A stretch of DNA of 64,000 nt, from NCBI GenBank assembly GCA_014529385.2, contig CM043968.1:3001001-3065000 (forward strand). Reading direction: 5' to 3'. The number at the start of each line of letters is the position of its first letter. Position 1 is the stretch's first letter. This stretch comes from Adiantum capillus-veneris. Taxonomy: Eukaryota > Streptophyta > Polypodiopsida > Polypodiales > Pteridaceae. Both the position numbers and the translations under genes were made by a program. Below the pieces are notes generated by a model. It was not told the origin of the DNA and did not search any database. It worked only from the letters and a program-made list of their open reading frames with translations. Shown here in pieces: positions 22,801 through 32,315 of the stretch.

Positions 22801-23580
22801 CCAAGGAAATAGCAGAGCCCAAAAGTGCAGGATCAGGAGGATCTGTACTGGCAGACAAGGTAAACGAGCAGTTGGATGCAGTGCTAAAAGCTTATGAAGC
22901 TCGACTTAAAAAGAACCAAACCCAGGAGCAAAGGTGGATGACTTATCCATATGCAGAAATAGAAAAACAGAGGTTGGATATGTGTAAAAAGATGATTGAG
23001 ACGGCTCAATCATTGATGGAAGAACCGTTGGGTAAACCTGAAAAAATTGTCATGAAGCACCAGCTCCAACCCCTATCCAACCAACATTAGAGAAACATGA
23101 GGAAACAAAGGAAGGACTCACTAATGAATATGAGTCCAGAGGAGAGCCTATCATAGTGCCAAATACCACTGATGGGGCAAGTGACGGGTTCCAGCCTAAA
23201 ATATTGGCAGAAATGGGTAAGGACAGTAACAGTTTAGATGATCTGTGGAAGCAAATCCGTGAGACCAACGAGGCTAATAGGATGAGCAACCCCATTAATA
23301 GCACGAGAAAAGAAAAGAATGTGATCTTACCTCCTATTGAAGAATTTGAGGCAAGATCACAGATGGGCTTTGAGATACGTTCACAAGGGGGAGACCAAGG
23401 ATCTATTAGTTCGGGGCACAGCCAACCAGACTCTTTGAGAACTTTAACCTCTTACCTGGGAGAGTACAAAGCTAAGTTGGAAGTGAGAGCAATCCCATCT
23501 CAAAGACTCTCTTCTAACAAGGTGATGGATTCGCAAGGATTGATTGAGTGTTATCCACCCCGGTGGCATGCACAATCACG
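19900..23580 (+). pseudogene. Gag of gypsy D
   Basis: The ATG at 19900 gives MNLRSGRYIVRDQK, shared with B. Then follow an acidic N-terminal region, the YNENVGIYKHESEG block (20.48 kb) and the Retrotrans_gag core (21.07-21.66 kb, VLDFPTQFAGFGLTL..AATWFDSVE..R). Next come a proline-rich linker, two CX2CX3HX4C-type knuckles (22.35-22.46 kb) and a basic/coiled segment. In the first knuckle the first Cys is Tyr (YYKCRGYHWLRDC), whereas B keeps Cys; the second (CPECGITHLIPDC) is intact. Frame changes occur near 20.4, 21.06, 23.05-23.1 and 23.55 kb. At more than 1,200 codons it is long for a gypsy Gag. Known role: RNA packaging and particle assembly. Confidence 0.88.
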
Positions 23581-25822
23581 TTAGCAGAACTCCTAAGGTT
23601 AAGGCCAAACATGTGGACCACAGTAGGAAAATGCCTAGAAAAATTTGGAGTGAAAGACCCCACCTTGAAGCTCCAAGAAGGAATCAGGGAGTTGGACATA
23701 CCTAACCTAAACACTAGACCAGTACCATTGAATAAGGTTGGAGAATATTGCGAGGGAGAAGACGGAAACACGACGCTACCGGTAGAATTCCAAGGAGTAG
23801 TTTCCAAAGCTATTCTTGACAGTGGAGCGGGAGTTTCTATCGCCACCAAGGAAATCTGGAAAAAAATGGGGAAAACCAGCTTTGAGGGCTACCAGAATGA
23901 AACTGCAATTAGCAGATGGGTTCATGGAAAAGCCTCTAGGACTCTTAGAAAAAGTAATTGTCACTTCATGTGGAATCGAGTATGAGCATACATTTGCAAT
24001 AGTCGATTTCGATAAAAACAAAAATTATAAGATAATCTTGGGACGACCATTCATGCGACAATTGAAGATGGTCCAAGATTGGGGTTATGACCACATATAC
24101 CTCAGACATGGCGAGACGACAACTAAAATACACCTGAAGGACCATAGTTACAAAGACGTAAACCAAACACCAGTGGAAGAATTTGATTCGGCTACAATAG
24201 CAGGATCGGAACTACCAGCATGGTTAGGGCAACCAAAAGAGCTATGGATGTGCGGAGCTTCACATTGTGGAAGCTTAAGAAAAGAGGAATGCGTCTTAGA
24301 AAGAGCAATTGAGGACAAGGAGTATATTCCGGAACCTTTCCCTGAAGATGCCTTGGAACCTCTAGAATGGGAACACATACTGGCAACATTGGATGTCTGT
24401 ACCATTACCGATAGTCCAACAACAAAATTGTGCGATAAGGATGGCTATGATGTGCTACCCTATTACATGGTAAGCATTGTACCAGAAAAAGAGACGGTGG
24501 AACCTCCAAAACAAGAAGAGTTTTACAACTCCTCTGAACATTTGGAAGTAAATGATGATGCAGATAATGAGTGTTCGGACACCTCAAGTGCGCGTGGAAA
24601 TGAAGCCGAGAATATCAAGTTTTATGATTTTGCTAATCAACACCCTAGACGCCAAGAACGCTATAGGAGAAAAAGAGCAGGAAACAAAGCGAGAGAGAAC
24701 CTGATGCCCCGGATAAAAGGTAAAACTCACTATTTGATGCTTGTAAAAGCAGAGGATTGTGTGAAAGATCAAATATCAGGAAAATTCTCAGAAAATCGAA
24801 AAGAAAGAACGCGAGAAGAAACAACACAGGTACGAAAAGCTAAAACCGAAACAAAATCACAAAAATCTCAAAATTCAAAAAAAGAAACAACAAAAGACCA
24901 AGAGTGGACCAAACTGGAGCGTAAACAAAAATACCAAGAACTGAAACGGTCTTTGAGAGAGATATGGACCACTGAAGAAGATAGTGAGGGTAAAGGGGAT
25001 TCCGAAAAGGGGAACATGAACGTACCATCACACTATCGAAAATTTACTATCCAAGACAGAAAAATCATCATGACACCACCAATCAGGGAAAGAACCAACC
25101 AAGAATCTTACGATGGGCCTGAAAATGCAAAAAAGATAGACCTCGTAAAACCAGGTGAAAAGCCTCAGCCGGTCTATATAGCTAATGATTTAGAGCCTGA
25201 GGAGGAAGCACAGCTAACACAACTTCTCAAGAATTATAAAGATGTGTTCGCTTGGTCCTACAAAGACCTCAAAAGAGTTGATCCATTGATATTCCAACAT
25301 ACAATTCCTTTGAAATCGGATGCAAAACCTAGCAAACAACGTCCTTATACATATAATGACACATTTGCTAAACGAATCAAAGAAGAGATTGATAAACTGA
25401 TGGAAGCTGAATTCATCTATGAAATCGAACATACAGATTGGGTATCACCCATTGTGGTAGTTCCCAAAAAGAATGGAAAACTGCGAGTGTGTGTAAACCT
25501 CAAGAAGGTGAATGCAGCAACCATAAGGGATAATTATCCCTTGCCAATCACAGAACATGTACTGGAGCGAGTGGCCGGGAAACGGGATTATTCCTTTCTG
25601 GATGGGTTTTCAGGATACAAGCAACTGGCAATAGCAAGGGAAGATCAACACAAAATATCGTTTGCCACAAAATGGGGGATTTATGCGTATCGAGTTATGC
25701 CATTTGGCTTAACTAATGCACCAGCCACTTTCCAGAGGTTAATGACTCACACATTCAAGGAATACCTAAGAATATTATTAGAAATTTACATGGATGACCT
25801 GTGTGTGCACTCTCTTCTGTGA
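23548..25822 (+). pseudogene. Protease, linker and RT of gypsy D
   Basis: The retropepsin has ILDSGAGVSIATK (Asp at 23818-23820) and a later IILGRPFMRQ ending. A frame change lies in the A-rich run near 23.87 kb. A long linker (24.2-25.2 kb) includes WMCGASHCGSLRKEEC and a lysine/glutamate-rich stretch. The RT runs from about 25.2 kb with SPIVVVPKKNGKLRVCVNLK, FLDGFSGYKQ, MPFGLTNAPATFQR and the catalytic YMDD at 25787-25798. A TGA at 25820-25822 ends the frame just past YMDD, and the same frame reopens at once. The stop looks like a single CGA to TGA change. Confidence 0.9.
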
Positions 25823-26690
25823 GAGGATCATATGGACCATTTGCAAAAGGTCTTTGAAAAGTGCAGGACATATCGAATCTGCCTTAACACGGAAAAGTGT
25901 GTATTTATGGCTAAGCAAGGACGAATCTTAGGATACATTGTCTCAAGAAATGGCATAACCACAGACCTAGACAAAGTCCAAGTCATTGTAGACCTGCCCA
26001 GGCCTACTAATGCGAAACAAGTGCAATCCTTCATGGGACACTGCGGATATTATCGAAGGTTCATATACATGTATGCGGTTATCGCACAACCTCTGCATCG
26101 GTTGCTAGTCAATTTCGAGTGGACCGAGGAGTGTGAAACTTCATTCCAAAAGCTGAAGGAAAACCTTATATCAGCACCTGTACTAAAGGCACCAGATTGG
26201 GAAAAGATATTCCATGTGCACATTGATGCTTCAGCATGTGCCATTGGAAGTATCCTAGCTCAACCTGGAGACGGAACAATGGATTTTCCGGTTTGCTATG
26301 CGAGTCGACAGTTAAACAGTGCAGAAAAGAACTACACAACCACCGAGCGGGAAGGGTTAGGAATGATTTATGCTGTAAAGAAATTTTGGCATTATTTGCT
26401 TGCAAACAAATTTGTGTTCTTCACGGATCATCAAGCTCTTTTGTACCTAGTAAATAAACCTTGCAATACAGGGCGAATCGTACGCTGGTTTATTATATTG
26501 CTAGAATTTGACTTCACAATGGTGGTCAAAAAGGGTAAAACCCATCTGCGAGCAGATCATCTTTCAAGAATACACAACAGGGAAGCTCCTGAAGGAGTAG
26601 ATGATGACATACCAGATGCTTATCTTTTCAACATTGAAATGGTACCCAAATGGTCTCAGAAAATAGTTAGCATTCTCTCCTTCGGAAGTG
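25823..26690 (+). pseudogene. RT thumb and RNase H of gypsy D
   Basis: It continues the RT frame after the TGA: HLQKVFEKCRTYRICLNTEKC, LGYIVSRNGI, FMGHCGYYRRFI. RNase H follows with VHIDASACAIGS (first Asp), TEREGL (Glu), FFTDHQAL (Asp) and ADHLSR. Only one RNase H is visible; the archaeal-type second RNase H of Tat elements was not recognised. After about 26.69 kb the frame shifts. Confidence 0.88.
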
Positions 26691-28318
26691 AGTTTGATAA
26701 TGTGGGATGCAGATCCAAACAGCAAACCAATTCGACAAACAAAAAACTTCCAGTTGATAGCAAGATGGCTGTATCATCTTGGATCGGACCTAATCCTACG
26801 ATTATGTATAAATCCGGAAGAATTTGAGTGCTACCTTGAAGAGGCACATGTCCAGGGTTGTGCATTTCATTGTTCAACAGTGAAACACACCAGAGACTAA
26901 AACAGTTAGGGGTTTATTGGCCAACTATGTATGCGGATACACATTCTTATGTTACCAATTGTACTATATGTAGTGCCAAACGACCAGTGGATCACGCAAC
27001 TTTGTTTCAGGTAAACATAGCACCTACATGGAATCAATATATCATTGACTTCTTAACCACTAGCACGTTCCCTGAGAACATTACAAGAGCACGGGAAAAA
27101 GCTATAGAGCTGGAAGCTCATGACTTTCAGTTAATTGGGAATCAACTCTATAAGCGGGGAAAGGACAATCAACTTAGAATCTGTGCAAGTGAGAGCGAAT
27201 ACCTACTAATTCTAGAACATGCACATAGCGGAATAAGTGGAGGCCATTTTTCGGGCGATAAGACGGCAAAAATTGTCTTAACCGCAGGAATTTGGTGGCC
27301 TACATTGCACATGGATGCCGACGAGTTTGTAAAGTGTTGTGATGCATGCCAACGCACCAAGATACCAATAAAAAGAGATGAGATGCCATTACGGCCAATG
27401 ATGGGGGCAAGAGCATTTGCAAAATGGGGCATTGATTTTGTGGGACCTATATCACCCCCTGCATATCGTACCCATACCCAATATATCATTGTGGCTACGG
27501 ACTATCTCACAAAATGGGTCGAAGCCAAAGCAACACAAAAAGCTGATGCACGCACCATGGCACAATTTTTGTATGAGAATGTTTTTGTACGTTACGGGTT
27601 ACCAATAGAAATTGTCAGTGACCGTGGAACACATTTTCTCAATGAAGTCATTGAATATCTTCTAGAGAAATTCATGGTCATACATAGGAAATCAACACCA
27701 TACCATCCACAGGCCAATGGGCAAGCTGAGGCCACAAATAAAACACTATGCACGGTTCTCACCAAAATAGTGTCAGAATCAAAAACAGATTGGGATCATC
27801 AGCTACACTCAACATTATGGGCATACAGGGTAGCTTACAAAACATCAATAGGAACAACACCATACAACATGGTGTTTGGCCTAAATGCTATACTACCCAT
27901 AGAGTTTTTAGTCCCAACTCTACGAGTAGCAACAAGCTTGGAATGGACAGGGCATGAGCTCTCTTCAAGAATTGATGATCTTGAAAAGCTAGATGAACTC
28001 CGCTTACGAGCTGTCGTGTCAATCTATGCTAAAAAGAGAAGACAAAAGGAATTTTTTGACAAGCATGTGCGTACCAAAGAGTTTGAAACGGGTGATTACG
28101 TACTTGTTTATACCTTAAAACAACATGCCAAGAAACTTAAAAAGCGGGGACTAGGACCATTTGTGATTAGTGATCTATCACAAAGTGGAGCTGTCAAGCT
28201 TGCTACATTAGCAGGTGAAGAAATGCCAAACTGGATTAGTGGATGTCGACTGAGGAGGTATCATCTACCACTCACACTGGAGATGCCAAACTGGATTAGT
28301 GGATGTCGACTGGATTAG
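26690..28318 (+). pseudogene. Integrase of gypsy D with two HHCC units
   Basis: The first zinc-binding-like unit (26.73-26.98 kb, two frames) reads FQLIARWLYHLG, EAHVQGCAFHCS, LGVYWPTMYAD, NCTICSAKR. A second complete unit (27.12-27.36 kb) reads FQLIGNQLYKRG, HAHSGISGGHFSG, GIWWPTLHMDAD, CCDACQRTK. The DD35E core has Asp at 27434-27436 (GIDFVG), Asp at 27620-27622 (SDRGTHF) and Glu at 27728-27730, with 35 residues between the last two. The C-terminal part ends in a duplicated MPNWISGCRL segment. From 26858 to the stop at 28318 the frame is open for 486 codons. No chromodomain is visible. Confidence 0.9.
28222..28312. repeat. 60-bp-period duplication at integrase C-terminus
   Basis: ATGCCAAACTGGATTAGTGG occurs at about 28223 and 28283 with downstream GATGTCGACTG in both. 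The period is 60 bp, so the frame is kept. The second copy ends in the stop codon, so the tail was extended by duplication. Confidence 0.9.
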
Positions 28319-28334
28319 TCAAGGAAAACAATGA

Positions 28335-29570
28335 ATGAAGGAAAAAGAGAGAGTACGGGAGGAAGCTCAAGCCAAAGCACAAGAACGCATTGCAAAAAGA
28401 CGGCTTCTACGACAACAACAACAAAGTGGACCACCATTGAGAATCAATGCCATTCGACTGATGAAGTTGGAGGAGGAAACAGTGGAGCCAATAATTACAG
28501 TCACAGTGGGAAACAATCAAGTTGAATCAACAGCCTTGCTTGATTCGGGTGCTCAAGAAAATTTGATATCTTACGGATTATACCAACAGCTCAAAGTCAC
28601 AGATCAACTTCATCCTACTCCCCAAGTGCTGGAAAGTAGCACATCACACCCATTGAAAACATTAGGATGGACTATATTGCATGTATAGCTACATCAATAT
28701 ATTTACCCACACAAATTCTATGTGGTGACAGCTAAAAGCACACAACACCCAATGATGCTAGGGCAACCTTGGCAAAAAGCATACAATGTCCAAATAGATT
28801 GGAGAGCAAAGGCGGTCAAAATTCAACATGAACATGAACAATAGGTGATAGCTTTTGCTCAGCAATACCATCATGATCAACTGCAAGCCATGCAATCACT
28901 GGCAACAAAGACAAAAGCACTAATGCCATCAAAGATCAACATGAAACCTGAGACCAACAACAAGGTAAAAGCCAACCATGCTAATTACAGACAGCTGAAG
29001 TCACCGGCCACAATGCAAAAGTCTAGGCTACCAAAACAAGGTAAAGAAGTATGGATTCGGAAGGATAGAAATGCAATGGCGGGAAAAAAACAATGTAACA
29101 ACCGGATTCCAACAAAGCAGACGGTTCAACCCAAAACCAAGGTCATAAAACAAATATGGATCCCAAAGAAAATGCTTAGCCATAACCCAAATGTCACTCA
29201 CAGTTGGATACCAAAGCAAAAGCCAAAGGAACTCCCTATGGTACAAGCAACAATGGAAAGCAGACATCTACATGTCAACAAGGAGAACCGACATATGTGG
29301 ATGCCGATGAAAGACAAACCAGTGGCAAACAAGAAAGTGCCAAACCATCTACAAAAGTCGGCAGCAACAAAATACCAATGGAAAGCCAAGGCCATAAGGC
29401 TCATAGCCATTACATCCCAGCCAATTGTATCCTTAGACACAGCTATGACTCCATCAACAGTGTCGGCAAAGCAATTGCCTCTTGCCAAAAGGACAATTAA
29501 ACAGAGAGCAGTAGAGTTACAGTTGTTACTTGCAAAGAAAGCAAGAAACCTCGACGGCGAATGCCAATAA
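28335..29570 (+). pseudogene. Extra ORF after integrase with second retropepsin-like domain
   Basis: One frame with TAG at 28686 and 28842. The N-terminus is basic and Gln-rich. Residues near 28.48-28.80 kb look like a retropepsin: VGNNQVESTALLDSGAQENLIS (Asp at 28542-28544), then after the first stop FYVVTAKSTQHPMMLGQPW. The C-terminal 240 codons are Lys/Gln/Pro-rich, with a spaced W[IM][PR]K motif (WIRKD, WIPKK, WIPKQ, MWMPMK). A protease after the integrase is not the usual gypsy order. It may be a captured gag-protease of another element or a domain duplication. The function is unknown. Confidence 0.65.
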
Positions 29571-29738
29571 GCATCTTGCTTATTCCCTTCTCTTGCACAT
29601 CATTAATTTTTCCATGCATTGACCGAGTATGCATAAAATAGGGCCACATTAATCGGCCAGGCATTAGCACAACTTTTTCACCCTATGCATGGCACATACT
29701 CCGAGGCGAAACCTTGTCGTCCGGGAGGAGTCCGACTA

Positions 29739-29751
29739 GGAGGGGGGGAGG
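29739..29751 (+). other. Internal polypurine tract-like run
   Basis: AGGAGGGGGGGAG resembles the polypurine tract before the D 3' LTR (GAGGAGGGGGGGGA, ending 35833). It could be a secondary plus-strand primer or a relic of an ancestral 3' end. It is not followed by an LTR start. Confidence 0.4.
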
Positions 29752-31332
29752 CATTCTAGAGGCACTCTCAAATGCGGAACCAATGACAGAAACAGCAAAA
29801 AAGGGCATGATCGACTATTTTAAGGGTTGTTGTTTGATTGCGAAATTTTCTGGAGTAACCCAAGTATATATGCCCTTATACAGCATGAATCTACAGGTAT
29901 ATGGGGCCTATGGGGCCAAACGCCAAATCAAGCCCCTAGGTGTGCGTATATACGTAGAAATAGCCATTTTTTTCAGGCAAAATATTGGTAAAACGGAGAA
30001 ATCCGGCCATAAAAATTGCATGTGAGTGTATATAATGTATTGCGGTGATGTTTGTGAATTATTATGAATTTTGGGGATTTTTTGGATTTGATTTGCTATT
30101 TTCCTCTTAATTTTGCTAATTTTCGGCAGAAAAACTTCAAAAATACAAAAAGCAAGTGAAAAACAATCGTAATGGAAAACAAAAAATATGGTGATGATCA
30201 GTGACTATAGGAGAACCTATGGTATAGTGGGGGTGCAATTATGAGACTGAAGCGGAAAGCGTGTTTTGGCCAGGTTTTGACCCAAATTTCTAGTAAATAG
30301 AGCAAACGGAGTCCAAATCAAGAAATTTTTGAGCCTAAACCGCATCTCTCAAGAAGATAGGAGCACATGTCAAATTTCATGAAAAGTGGTTCGGGGACCT
30401 CCATTATAAGAAATTTTCACCCCATTTTTAGCTCATTTTCACTATTGACTTTGTGGAGAAAGCTTCTGCCACCTAGAGCGGATCGACTTTCCAGCAGCTT
30501 CTACGAAACGCACGACTACCCGAACAGCTCCAGACATGAGAGGTAGGCTCACCACCTTGAGCTTTTCGCGCATGTTTGTCGTTATGTCGTGAAAACTAGC
30601 GTAGGGGTCACACACAAAGTGAGCGGTAGAGACCTGCAAGTAGAGACGGCGGCCTAACGACTAACCCGAAAGCAACAAAAATTCATCAGCACCTTACCCT
30701 AGTCTAGAAGACCAATCCTGGATAGCCAAAGGCAGTGGGAAACCATCGGGAAAACCCTAATTCCCGAAAACCTGCAAGAGGCCACCAAATGGGAAATCGG
30801 CGAAACGGCGACCAAATGCTACCAAAATTCATGGATAGGAGCATCTCGACATGCTCGACAAGTCCATATGACCCGCATGACCAAAACGTGACCCGAAGCG
30901 GCACTAAACCTCAAAAACGGCATCAGACACACAAAGCGTCAAAATGCACTTGCGGCCAAACCGCAAGTCCGTTTGCCACCAAACTTCACGAGCAGCTTTC
31001 CTAGACCATCAACAACCAATTCCTATGGTGGTAGACCACCACAAATCATCAAAGGTATGTAAACGCAACCACGAGTGCTTCTAGAGCGACAAATTGCCAA
31101 ATGGAGCTCCGGTGAAGCCAAAGTCGACAAAAACCATACGACAAGGATCCCCAAGGGATTGGGAAGCTATGGAGACCAACATCGAGAAATTTCATCGCCA
31201 AAAAGCACTCCAAAAGTCAGAAAACGGCTCGGAGGCTCTGAAGTCCACACAGGGAGTTATCCTCTATCCATTTGACTTTTTGTTGAAATTAGGCTCAAAA
31301 GGGACTTAGGGAGGCAAAGGGCAAGCACTGGG

Positions 31333-31390
31333 AGCCATACACCAAGTTTCATCACATTTACAAGCCATACACCAAGTTTCATCACATTTG
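31333..31390. repeat. 30-bp tandem duplication in D
   Basis: AGCCATACACCAAGTTTCAT is repeated at 31333 and 31363, with the following CACATTT also shared. Confidence 0.9.
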
Positions 31391-31557
31391 GACCAGATTT
31401 GACCTCATATGCATGGAAAAACGTAAAGTTAGGACATAGAGGCAATAATGGGCCATTGACCTACCAAATCTTGTCCAAATCTCATGAAACTTGCACAACA
31501 TATTCACATACACATCAGCAAACAATATGTGTGGTCAGGGAGTCAAAATGATGAAAA

Positions 31558-31581
31558 AGACATCCTACGCGTAGGATGTCT
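31558..31581. repeat. 24-bp perfect palindrome, upstream of accessory ORF, copy 1
   Basis: AGACATCCTACG and its exact reverse complement, preceded by GATGAAAA. Confidence 0.97.
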
Positions 31582-31842
31582 AATGGACCTTTTTGGCATG
31601 GAAGGGATGTTTTGTCATTCCATATCTAATTACCTCATCATCAAGAGCCCATATGTCAAGTTTGAGGCCATTCTAATCACTTTTGACCCCCAACACCTTC
31701 AAGATACACTTTTTGAGCCTAAAAACACCTCACAAAGCCCTACAAGCATCAAATCTTATCCAAATTCAAATCCAAGAACATGGCCATGTTCCATAGGCCA
31801 AGGACAACCCACAGAACAAGTTTCATGCAATTCTAATGAAAA

Positions 31843-31866
31843 AGACATCCTACGCGTAGGATGTCT
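31843..31866. repeat. 24-bp perfect palindrome, upstream of accessory ORF, copy 2
   Basis: Perfect copy. A degenerate half-site (AGACATTCTACCC) follows near 31.98 kb. Confidence 0.97.
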
Positions 31867-32126
31867 TCATCATAAATTTAGCCTTATATGCAAGGAATGA
31901 CATCATAGAAGCCAATACCATGGTGCAATGAGCCCATATACCAATTTTCAACCCATTTGGACATCAATTGCTACCTATGATAGACATTCTACCCAAATTG
32001 TGACCTAAAGCCTGAATCAGCCCAAAAATCCACTTTTTGATATCCAAATTCAAATCCAAGTGTATAGCCATGCTCCATGAGCCTTACACTACCTGCATGT
32101 CAAGTATGAACCAATTCTGAAGAAAA

Positions 32127-32150
32127 AGACATCCTACGCGTAGGATGTCT
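32127..32150. repeat. 24-bp perfect palindrome, upstream of accessory ORF, copy 3
   Basis: Perfect copy 166 bp before the accessory ATG. Flank ATTCTGAAGAAAA is shared with the gag-leader copy at 19178. Confidence 0.97.
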
Positions 32151-32315
32151 AGATGGAAATTTTTGGCCAGATTTGCACTGTGAGCACATGCACAGCTTCA
32201 CAAGTTTCTTTTAAGCTATAATTTCAATTTTCAAGTCATTTGGATAAGTAAAACTCAGTTTCGCAGCTAATATGGAAAAAAAGCTAACTTTGGATTACTG
32301 AGTGCAACAGGATCT

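Larger units (their letters stand above)
29571..32315 (+). other. Second non-coding leader-like region in D
   Basis: 2.7 kb without a supported gene. It contains a G-rich purine tract (29739-29751), a 30-bp tandem duplication (31333-31390) and three perfect 24-bp palindromes (31558, 31843, 32127). The last carries the same upstream flank as the palindrome at 19178, so part of this region looks copied from or related to the gag leader. It ends at the ATG of the accessory ORF. Confidence 0.7.

Noticed and set aside
18624-32150. The repeated 24-bp unit as a CRISPR-like array
   Set aside because: Spacing is irregular (100 bp to 12 kb), the unit is a full palindrome, and the setting is a plant LTR retrotransposon. 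There are no cas genes.
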